Assembly: GCA_012727545.1 (NCBI GenBank)
Contig: JAAYHA010000162.1
Location: 1 to 13,860 of the forward strand
Reading direction: 5' to 3'
Length of the DNA: 13,860 bases
Source: Synergistaceae bacterium
GTDB lineage: Bacteria; Synergistota; Synergistia; Synergistales; Synergistaceae
Below, one piece after another: positions 8,293-13,860 of the stretch. The translations under genes were made by a program, and so were the position numbers. The notes beneath the pieces were generated by a model. It was given only the letters and a program-made list of their open reading frames with translations, was not told where the DNA came from and ran no database searches. Each line of letters begins with the position of its first letter. Position 1 is the stretch's first letter.

Positions 8293-8640
8293 CGGGAGTA
8301 TGAGATCCAGCCGCCGGCGCAATGCGCGGGAGGAAAGTCCGGGCTCCGCAGGGCAGGATGCAGGATAATATCCTGCGGGTGCGAACTCAGGGAAAGTGCC
8401 ACAGAAATATACCGCCCGTGCAAACGGGTAAGGGTGAAAAGGTGGGGTAAGAGCCCACCGGCCGAAAGGGTGACCTTCGGGCCAGGCAAACCCCATCCGG
8501 AGCAAGGTCGAATAGGGGAGGATGAGGCTGCCCGCTGACTCCCGGGTACGACCGCTAGAGTCCGTCTGCAAGGGCGGAATTAGATAAATGGCTGGAGAGG
8601 ACTAAGTCCTTTACAGAACCCGGCTTATTGAATGCTCCCG
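8293..8640 (+). ncRNA. rnpB: RNase P RNA, bacterial class A
   Basis: Catalytic RNA of ribonuclease P, which trims the 5' leader from pre-tRNAs together with the RnpA protein. At about 348 nt it has the usual length. Conserved blocks are present in order: GAGGAAAGTCCGGGCT (8330-8345, one side of helix P4), GGAAAGTGCCACAGAAA (8391-8407), GGTAAGGGTGAAAAGG (8427-8442), GGTAAGAGCCCACCG (8446-8460), CCGGAGCAAGGTCGAATAGG (about 8497-8516) and ACAGAACCCGGCTTA (8613-8627, the other side of P4). The ends pair as a 9-bp P1 helix, CGGGAGTAT (8293-8301) with ATGCTCCCG (8632-8640), including one G-U pair. The ends are inferred from P1 and the promoter. Protein-length open frames crossing this stretch are not genes. 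Confidence 0.96.
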
Positions 8641-8643
8641 TTT

Positions 8644-8685
8644 AAAGAGCGGCGACAGGTTTTAAAACCTGTCGCCGCTCTTTTT
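8644..8685 (+). terminator. Rho-independent terminator of rnpB
   Basis: Inverted repeat of 20 bp per arm centred at 8663/8664. The stem proper is AGAGCGGCGACAGG (8646-8659) paired with 8668-8681, the central TTTTAAAA probably forms the loop, and a T run covers 8681-8685. It starts a few bases after the P1 helix of rnpB. Confidence 0.93.
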
Positions 8686-8891
8686 AAATTATATATATCA
8701 ATGAATTTAAAATATTAGGTTTAGTAGATTTTCCATGTATGCATACACAGAGGAATCAATAGGCGATTATATAAAAAAGAAGCTATCAAAACTCTGTCAT
8801 AATCAAGTAATTCTCAGATTTTGATTCTAAAGGACTAATTTAGATTATTGGATTAAATTTAAAAGTCTTGCTTTGTTATACCATTGGGTTT
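8686..8891 (+). other. AT-rich intergenic region before the dcw cluster
   Basis: About 200 nt of AT-rich sequence with no open frame of gene-like character and no RNA gene recognised. It must hold the promoter of mraZ. Two extended -10 candidates are visible: TGtTATACC (TG at 8874-8875, -10 at 8877-8882) and TGtCATAAT (TG at 8795-8796, -10 at 8798-8803). Neither has a good -35 box. The first is favoured because it lies just ahead of the operator repeats and would start transcription near 8889. A perfect 12-bp palindrome, TGTATGCATACA, lies at 8736-8747. Confidence 0.5.
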
Positions 8892-8931
8892 AATGTGGGA
8901 CAAAGTGGTACAAAGTGGAGTAAAGTGGGTG
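8892..8931 (+). promoter_or_regulatory. Probable MraZ operator: four 10-bp direct repeats
   Basis: Four repeats with GTGG beginning at 8895, 8905, 8915 and 8925, exactly 10 bp apart: GTGGGACAAA, GTGGTACAAA, GTGGAGTAAA and GTGGGTGAAT. MraZ of E. coli is known to bind TGGGN repeats separated by 5 nt upstream of its own gene, and Mollicutes have AAAGTG[T/G] repeats ahead of mraZ. The present array fits both descriptions. It lies in the 5' leader, and the last unit (GTGGGTG, 8925-8931) ends 8 nt before the mraZ start, so it may also act as the ribosome binding site. Confidence 0.85.
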
Positions 8932-8939
8932 AATTATCT

Positions 8940-9365
8940 ATGCTGGTGGGAAGCTATAACCATAAACTTGACAGTAAGGGCAGAACGGTATTGCCCGCTC
9001 GCTTCAGGGGAGAGCTGGGTTCTTCCATTGTTGCAACTATCGGCATAGATCGCTGTATAGCACTTTATCCTGTAAGCAGATGGGAAGAGTTGATACTTAA
9101 GCTTAAGGATCTCTCTTCCTTTAAAAAAAAGACACGTGATTTCAGAAGAGTTTTGCTATCTATGGCCACAGAACTGGAAATAGACGGTTCAGGCAGAATA
9201 TTGATCCCTTCAGGACTCAGAGAGTATGCAGTTATAGACCAGGAAGTGACACTTATCGGTCTTGAAGATCATCTTGAGATCTGGGACAGCATAAGATGGG
9301 AAGAACAGCGCAGCGGAGTTCTTATGGATTTCAGTGATTTAGCTGAGGATCTTGAAGGAATATGA
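8940..9365 (+). CDS. mraZ: Transcriptional regulator MraZ
   Basis: DNA-binding regulator of the dcw cluster, forming a ring of subunits related to AbrB/SpoVT folds. The 141-residue protein shows both halves of the family duplication: DSKGRTVLPARFR (11-23) and DGSGRILIPSGLREYA (82-97). The start at 8940 gives the usual N-terminus MLVGSYNHKLD. An ATG at 8868 in the same frame would add 24 residues that do not look like MraZ and would place the operator repeats inside the gene, so it was not used. No strong Shine-Dalgarno sequence is seen apart from GTGGGTG of the last operator repeat. Self-regulation through the four repeats just upstream is expected from the family. Its stop overlaps the rsmH start as ATGA. 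Confidence 0.95.
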   Translation: MLVGSYNHKLDSKGRTVLPARFRGELGSSIVATIGIDRCIALYPVSRWEELILKLKDLSSFKKKTRDFRRVLLSMATELEIDGSGRILIPSGLREYAVIDQEVTLIGLEDHLEIWDSIRWEEQRSGVLMDFSDLAEDLEGI

Positions 9366-10321
9366 AAGAACATGTCCCGGTAATGGTCAATGAGGTGCTT
9401 GCAGCACTCATGCCATGGGAAGAAGTTAAGATAGCTGTAGACGCTACATTGGGGTTGGGAGGACATACCGGATCAATTCTAAGTAACTGCAAGGGCGCGC
9501 ATGTAATAGGATTCGACCAGGATCCGTTTGCCAGAAAAATAGCACAGGATAACCTGTCACAGTACTCAGGCAGATTTGAAATTGAAGCTGACAACTTCAG
9601 GCACATTGAAAAGCTAAAAGATAGACCGGGTTGGAGAGGAGCGTCAGCTGTGCTGTTCGATCTGGGGATCTCGAATATGCAGATCACAGAGTCAGAGAGG
9701 GGTTTTTCTTTCCAGGAGGAAGGTCCGCTGGATATGAGGATGGACGCAGCCGAGGGGACGAACAGCGAACTTACAGCGAAGGAAATACTTGACAGCTGGT
9801 CTATAAAAGAGCTTACGGAAGTTTTTAGGAAGTACGGGGAAGAGCAGTATGCGTATCAGATCGCCAAAGGAATCGTCAGAAACAGGGAAGCAGGAGAAAG
9901 CATTGTCACTACAGGAGATCTTGTAGAGCTGATAAGAAAAATTTTGCCGGCCCCGGTCCAGAGAAAAATGGGAGGGCATCCCGCAAGAAAGATATTTCAG
10001 GCGCTGAGGATAGCAGTAAACGATGAAATGAATGCTCTTGAGGAAGCTCTGGATGGATCACTGAAGATACTTGCACCCGGTGGAAAGATAATAGCTATCT
10101 CTTACCATTCACTTGAAGACAGGATAGTTAAAACCAGGTTCAGAAAGTGGCAGGAAGAAGGTTTGGGCCGGGCAAGACCAAGGAAAGCCATAACTCCCTC
10201 AGAGACCGAGATAGAAAACAATCATAAATCCAGAAGCGCAAAACTTAGGATATTTGAATCAGAGAGAAAAATAATAAGGAAAGGTGACAAAGACGATGCA
10301 ATACACAGAATGCCGACATGA
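9362..10321 (+). CDS. rsmH: 16S rRNA (cytosine(1402)-N(4))-methyltransferase RsmH
   Basis: S-adenosylmethionine-dependent enzyme (formerly MraW) that methylates N4 of C1402 in the 16S rRNA decoding centre. The 319 residues match the family length. The cofactor-binding glycine loop is DATLGLGGHT (27-36), with FDQD (51-54) as the acidic end of the second strand. The conserved FDLGISNMQ (99-107) and RGFSFQEEGPLDMRMD (113-128) follow, and the late motif ISYHSLEDRIVK is present. The ATG at 9362 overlaps the mraZ stop (ATGA), and the 3' end overlaps ftsL. Its position directly after mraZ is the standard dcw order. Confidence 0.97.
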   Translation: MKEHVPVMVNEVLAALMPWEEVKIAVDATLGLGGHTGSILSNCKGAHVIGFDQDPFARKIAQDNLSQYSGRFEIEADNFRHIEKLKDRPGWRGASAVLFDLGISNMQITESERGFSFQEEGPLDMRMDAAEGTNSELTAKEILDSWSIKELTEVFRKYGEEQYAYQIAKGIVRNREAGESIVTTGDLVELIRKILPAPVQRKMGGHPARKIFQALRIAVNDEMNALEEALDGSLKILAPGGKIIAISYHSLEDRIVKTRFRKWQEEGLGRARPRKAITPSETEIENNHKSRSAKLRIFESERKIIRKGDKDDAIHRMPT

Positions 10322-10697
10322 AAATGAAAGACCGCATTCATCGCTTTTCGTAATTTGTTTTTTATCTGTCTTTATTTGCGCAGCAGCGCTGGGCACCCTG
10401 CGTCTTTATGGCCTTTATCTTGAACACCGTATCTCTGAGACGGCAGGAAGGATCGAAGCATGCAGGGAATCCAACCTTGATATGTCAAAAAAATATTCAG
10501 AACTCCTTTCTCCTGCAAGGATATACAGTTATGCCCGCAAAGAGCTAGGTATGGTGAATGCGGAGAATATAAGAACAGTAAAAGTGGATAATTCCGATAT
10601 TATGGTGGCTCAGGCGGTCGTATACCCGATTGAAGAAGAAACAGGATTTCTTGATTACATCAATCCTTTTGTAAGGAAGGCACATGCCAAGAATTAG
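10296..10697 (+). CDS. ftsL: Cell division protein FtsL-like
   Basis: Small bitopic membrane protein of the divisome, normally in complex with FtsB/DivIC and activating FtsW/FtsI. The 133-residue protein has a short cytoplasmic N-terminus, one membrane helix at about 16-40 (SSLFVICFLSVFICAAALG), a coiled coil at about 41-72, and the characteristic ARKELGM (80-86) seen in FtsL/DivIC proteins. FtsL sequences are poorly conserved, so the name rests on this layout and on its place between rsmH and the PBP gene. Start choice: the ATG at 10296 has AAAGGTG about 9 nt upstream; a GTG at 10284 is possible but has only 3 nt between AAGGA and the start. It overlaps rsmH by 26 nt and the PBP gene by 14 nt. 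Confidence 0.85.
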   Translation: MQYTECRHENERPHSSLFVICFLSVFICAAALGTLRLYGLYLEHRISETAGRIEACRESNLDMSKKYSELLSPARIYSYARKELGMVNAENIRTVKVDNSDIMVAQAVVYPIEEETGFLDYINPFVRKAHAKN

Positions 10698-12399
10698 GAA
10701 AAATGAGCCTGAAAACATCAGACGGTCAAAGTCTGTGTGGAAGGCTGTATATTTGGTGCTGATAGTCCTTGCGGCAGGTACGGCATGGATACAGCTTAAA
10801 CCGGACACAAGAATCGTAAGGCAGTCTCAGAGACAATACTGGGCAAGCGTGGCAGTCAGTGCCTCCAGGGGAGAAATAAATGACCGTAACGGTATCCCGC
10901 TGGCAGTCTCTGTACCTGCCACGAGTTTTTTTATTGACCCAAAGTACTGGGATCCCAAAAGTGCTGACCTGCTTTCTAAGCCTTTCGGCAAAAACATAGC
11001 AAAAAAGTTTGCTAAAGAGCTTCCGGGACGCTTTCATTGGGTCATAAGGAATGTTCCAAAAGAGAAGGCAGATGCCTTTATAGAACAAGAGATACCGGGC
11101 CTCTACACAATAAGCGAGAGGATCAGGGTCTATCCTCACGGAGAGCTTGCATCACATGTTCTTGGCTACTGTGATATAGATGATTACGGACAGGCAGGAG
11201 TCGAGCTTGCCTGGAACCATATACTCTTTTCGCCTCCCAGAACAAGATTTATGACAAGGGATTCCAAAGGAAAAACATTGGATATCATGGGTGGAAAATC
11301 AGGGGTCCTTAAAAACACTTCAGGCTCGATAAGACTCACAATAGATTCACGTATACAGCAGATCATGGAGTGGCGTTTGAGCGAAGGTGCAAAGGCCGCA
11401 AAAGCTTCCTGGGGAGCAGGTGTCTGCGTTGATCCAAATACAGGAGAGATCCTCGCTCTTGCAAGCTACCCCTCTCTGGACCCAAACGACAGAAAAAATC
11501 TTAAAGACCAAAATGCAGTTAGGAATAATGTGGTAGGAAGGGTATTTGAGCCCGGATCTATCTTTAAGCCCATTACGATGTCGATAGCCGTTGAAACAGC
11601 TGCTGCCAACAAGAACAGCACATATAACTGCAAGGGTACGATGAAACTGGCAGACAAGACCATGAGCGACGTCAACAAAAAAGCCCATGGACTTCAGGAT
11701 CTTGCGCACGTATTGATGAATTCCTGCAATATCGGCATGAGTATGATGTCTATGGGTGTTCCGAGACATCAGGCTTACGGAATGCTCAAGCAATTTGGTT
11801 TTGGCGAAAAGACAGAGATCGAGCTTGCTGGCGAAGAGTCAGGACTCATCAAATCCCCTGAAGAATGGCTTGGGACTGTACCGGCAAATATTTTTATCGG
11901 TCAGGGTATCGCAGTAACTCCACTGCAGGCAGTCATGGCGATAGGCAGCATAGCCAACGGAGGATCACTGTTGAAACCCTATCTGATAGCAGAGGTTCGT
12001 GACAGCGACGGCAAAGTGATACACAATGGCGGAAAGAGAGTCCGCTATCAGGTAATGTCTCCCAAGACTGCCGAATTTATGAGGACTGCAATGAAGAGGG
12101 TCGTAAGTGAAGGCGGAGGTAAACTAGCCTTTTCAAACAAAGTGTCAATATCAGGTAAGACAGGAACTGCCCAAATTGCATCAGGAGGCGAATATACAAA
12201 GGGGCAATATGTTGCATCTTTTGTGGGTTTCTGGCCGTCAGAAAAACCAAAGTATGTGATGATAATCAGCCTTGGCGAACCTCAGGGGGCAAGGTACTAC
12301 GGAGGGCAGATAGCTGCGCCGATATTTAAAGCTATCGCTGAAGACATCGTACAGGTATCTCCTACGGAAAAAGACCTGATGAGGACAAAAGTAGACTGA
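10684..12399 (+). CDS. ftsI: Class B penicillin-binding protein, FtsI/PBP3 type (septal transpeptidase)
   Basis: Transpeptidase that cross-links peptidoglycan at the septum, anchored by one N-terminal membrane helix (about 19-38) with the rest outside the cytoplasmic membrane. The dimerisation domain begins with SASRGEINDRNGIPLAVS (59-76). The transpeptidase domain has all three catalytic motifs: S292-I-F-K295 (acylated serine), S347-C-N349 and K492-T-G-T495. At 571 residues it fits FtsI. No PASTA repeats follow the catalytic domain, which separates it from SpoVD or PBP2x types. The ATG at 10684 overlaps ftsL by 14 nt, with AAGGAAGG just upstream. It is probably co-transcribed with mraZ-rsmH-ftsL. 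Confidence 0.95.
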   Translation: MPRIRKNEPENIRRSKSVWKAVYLVLIVLAAGTAWIQLKPDTRIVRQSQRQYWASVAVSASRGEINDRNGIPLAVSVPATSFFIDPKYWDPKSADLLSKPFGKNIAKKFAKELPGRFHWVIRNVPKEKADAFIEQEIPGLYTISERIRVYPHGELASHVLGYCDIDDYGQAGVELAWNHILFSPPRTRFMTRDSKGKTLDIMGGKSGVLKNTSGSIRLTIDSRIQQIMEWRLSEGAKAAKASWGAGVCVDPNTGEILALASYPSLDPNDRKNLKDQNAVRNNVVGRVFEPGSIFKPITMSIAVETAAANKNSTYNCKGTMKLADKTMSDVNKKAHGLQDLAHVLMNSCNIGMSMMSMGVPRHQAYGMLKQFGFGEKTEIELAGEESGLIKSPEEWLGTVPANIFIGQGIAVTPLQAVMAIGSIANGGSLLKPYLIAEVRDSDGKVIHNGGKRVRYQVMSPKTAEFMRTAMKRVVSEGGGKLAFSNKVSISGKTGTAQIASGGEYTKGQYVASFVGFWPSEKPKYVMIISLGEPQGARYYGGQIAAPIFKAIAEDIVQVSPTEKDLMRTKVD

Positions 12400-12431
12400 G
12401 GGATCAGCGGAAATAACTGATAATTGATTCC

Positions 12432-12461
12432 TTGACCCTTTTAATATATTGGTAATAAAAT
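12432..12461 (+). promoter_or_regulatory. Promoter ahead of murE
   Basis: TTGACC (12432-12437) and TAAAAT (12456-12461), each 5 of 6 to the sigma-70 consensus, are 18 nt apart in the 91-nt gap between ftsI and murE. The predicted start near 12468 leaves a leader of about 23 nt that contains GGAGGTG (12479-12485), correctly placed for the murE ATG. Confidence 0.68.
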
Positions 12462-12490
12462 TGCGCTTTGGATCTGATGGAGGTGTTTTT

Positions 12491-13860
12491 ATGAGGTTAA
12501 GCTCTCTGGTTTCGTTGTTGGAAAAAGGCCCTCTTGATGTCAGGATCCATAGCGTTTCAGATCCGGAACATCTCCTGCTGACCGAAGTGGATAATCTTGT
12601 TTCGGACAGCAGAAAAGTTACAAAAGGTTCAATTTTTGCCTGTGTCGAAGGAGAGCATTCCGACGGACATGACTTTGCCCAGGCGGCACTTTCTTCAGGG
12701 GCGGCAGCCTTGCTTTGCGAACATCCCCTAAAAAATATCGATATTCCGCAGCTCATATGCCCTGACGTGAGGAGAAACATGGGCAGGGTAGCCTCTATGC
12801 TGTACAACGAACCTGCCTCCGGACTTAAGATGATCGGTATAACGGGTACCAACGGGAAAACCACCTCGACCTTCATGACAAAATCCATACTGGAAAATTC
12901 CGGAATAAAGACTGGACTGCTTGGAACAGTCTGGTGTGACGACGGGGTGCTGAAAGAGGATGCCGAGCATACGACACCGGAAGGTTCCGACCTGCAGGCC
13001 TGGCTACACAGAATGGTCTCAAACGGATGCAGCACCTGCATAATGGAGGCTTCATCCCACGCCATAAGCCAGGGGCGTATAGACGGGGTACTATATGACA
13101 GAGCAGGTTTTACGAACCTGACTGTAGATCATCTCAACTACCATCTTGACATGGAATCCTACTTTGAAGCAAAAAACAGCCTCTTCAAAAACTACATGCG
13201 CGGTGACTGGCGTGCTGCTGTAAACATTGATGATCCATACGGAGAGCTCCTTTACCGTCAACTTGGGAGACGCTGTGTAGGATACAGCCTTATTAACAGC
13301 GGAGCTGATTTTAGCGCATGCGTAAAAAAAGCTTCCGTTGAAGGCATGGAGGTAGAGATAAGTACACCCGAGAAGAGAAACGCCACAGAGACAAAACTCC
13401 CACTTATTGGCGTCTACAATGTAATGAACGCACTTCAGGCCCTCTCCCTTTGTTGGACACTTGGCATAGGTCGTGAAGCCGCTCTTGAGGGACTTGTCAA
13501 AATGAGGCAGGTGCCGGGCCGCCTTGAAAGATACCTTATTGAAAAGAGCGGAACATGTGTAATAGATTTTGCGCATAACCCGGATGGTCTTGATAAGATC
13601 CTTACTGCACTGAGGACCATATGTGAGGGAAAACTGACAGTTGTTTTCGGAGCAAGCGGAGAGAGCGATGTAAGCAAACGTCCTTTGATGGGAGAGACGG
13701 CATCCAGGATAGCGGACAGGGTCATCATAAGTTCTGACAATCCCAAAAGCGAGGACCCTTCAGCCATTGCAGCAGAGATACTTGAGGGAGCGCAAAAATA
13801 TGCTGCTGAATGCAGTGTTATTATTGACAGAAACGAAGCAGTAAGCTTTGGTCTTGAAAA
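12491..13860 (+). CDS. murE: UDP-N-acetylmuramoyl-tripeptide synthetase MurE (3' partial)
   Basis: Cytoplasmic Mur ligase that adds the third amino acid, usually meso-diaminopimelate or L-lysine, to UDP-MurNAc-L-Ala-D-Glu using ATP. About 456 codons are visible and the frame runs off the right edge; the family is about 480-510 residues, so little is missing. The ATP loop is GITGTNGKTT (116-125). Substrate-binding HTTPEGSDLQ is at 160-169, and EASSHAISQGRI lies at 186-197. The lysine expected to be carbamylated is in YFEAKNSLF (K228), and a conserved histidine is in FAHNPDG (H362). The specificity motif reads D416-N-P-K419 where meso-DAP enzymes have DNPR, so the amino acid added is uncertain. 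The strong Shine-Dalgarno sequence GGAGGTG lies 7 nt from the ATG, behind its own promoter. Confidence 0.95.
   Translation, partial: MRLSSLVSLLEKGPLDVRIHSVSDPEHLLLTEVDNLVSDSRKVTKGSIFACVEGEHSDGHDFAQAALSSGAAALLCEHPLKNIDIPQLICPDVRRNMGRVASMLYNEPASGLKMIGITGTNGKTTSTFMTKSILENSGIKTGLLGTVWCDDGVLKEDAEHTTPEGSDLQAWLHRMVSNGCSTCIMEASSHAISQGRIDGVLYDRAGFTNLTVDHLNYHLDMESYFEAKNSLFKNYMRGDWRAAVNIDDPYGELLYRQLGRRCVGYSLINSGADFSACVKKASVEGMEVEISTPEKRNATETKLPLIGVYNVMNALQALSLCWTLGIGREAALEGLVKMRQVPGRLERYLIEKSGTCVIDFAHNPDGLDKILTALRTICEGKLTVVFGASGESDVSKRPLMGETASRIADRVIISSDNPKSEDPSAIAAEILEGAQKYAAECSVIIDRNEAVSFGLE

Noticed and set aside
8274..8571. Minus-strand open frames crossing rnpB
   Set aside because: The stretch is a structured RNA gene with all class A RNase P blocks; the open frames are incidental.
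8892..8931. A CRISPR-like or satellite reading of the 10-bp repeats
   Set aside because: The units are far too short and have no spacers. Position and sequence fit the MraZ operator.
8868..8939. An upstream ATG that would extend MraZ by 24 residues
   Set aside because: The added residues do not resemble MraZ N-termini, and the extension would run through the operator repeats. The start at 8940 gives the standard MLVGSYNHKLD beginning.
12403..12422. A possible terminator after ftsI (ATCAG and CTGAT arms)
   Set aside because: The stem is only 5 bp with a 10-nt loop and is not followed by a T run, so termination before murE is not supported.
12238..13065. A 275-codon open frame on the minus strand
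   Set aside because: It runs across the end of ftsI, the intergenic promoter and the start of murE, has no recognisable domain, and is explained as an antisense shadow.
1..13860. A previously undescribed multi-gene system
   Set aside because: Every sizeable open frame is assigned to the V-ATPase operon or the dcw cluster, and no unknown gene remains. Calling a new system here would not be supported by the sequence.

Overview
The window comes from a bacterial chromosome and holds two conserved housekeeping gene clusters on the + strand, separated by the RNase P RNA gene. An anaerobic, fermentative bacterium is suggested by the complete V/A-type (rather than F-type) ATPase operon. The gene mix and protein style (V-ATPase order I-K-E-C-F-A-B-D, a short FtsL, a PBP without PASTA domains, moderate GC) resemble Synergistota. 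That placement is an inference from general similarity; Thermotogota or clostridial lineages cannot be excluded without a search.

Region 1 (1-8169) is the V-type ATPase operon. Subunit I enters from the left edge without its N-terminus. It is followed by K (membrane rotor ring), E (peripheral stalk), C (rotor adapter), F (central stalk), A (catalytic), B (non-catalytic nucleotide-binding) and D (central shaft). Spacing is tight, with two overlaps (C/F and A/B); the only sizeable gap is the AT-rich 64-nt leader before subunit K. The K protein carries every residue of the sodium-binding site described for the Enterococcus hirae NtpK ring, so the enzyme is predicted to translocate Na+. A perfect 19-bp hairpin with a T run ends the operon at 8203-8259.

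Region 2 (8258-8685) is rnpB, a class A RNase P RNA. It has its own near-consensus promoter, whose -35 box begins inside the T run of the preceding terminator, and its own strong terminator. An AT-rich gap of about 250 nt follows, ending in four direct repeats spaced exactly 10 bp apart. These look like the MraZ operator.

Region 3 (8940-13860) is the start of the dcw (division and cell wall) cluster: mraZ, rsmH, ftsL, a class B penicillin-binding protein (FtsI type) and murE, which runs off the right edge. The first four genes overlap each other and are probably translationally coupled. murE follows a 91-nt gap containing a good sigma-70-type promoter. These genes act together: MraZ regulates the cluster, RsmH methylates 16S rRNA, FtsL and FtsI build the septum, and MurE adds the third residue of the peptidoglycan stem peptide. 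The murE product has DNPK where meso-diaminopimelate-adding enzymes have DNPR.

No mobile element, CRISPR array, tRNA gene, defence system or unknown multi-gene system was seen. The points of interest are fine-scale: ion specificity, the operator array, amino-acid specificity of MurE and the promoter/terminator arrangement around rnpB.
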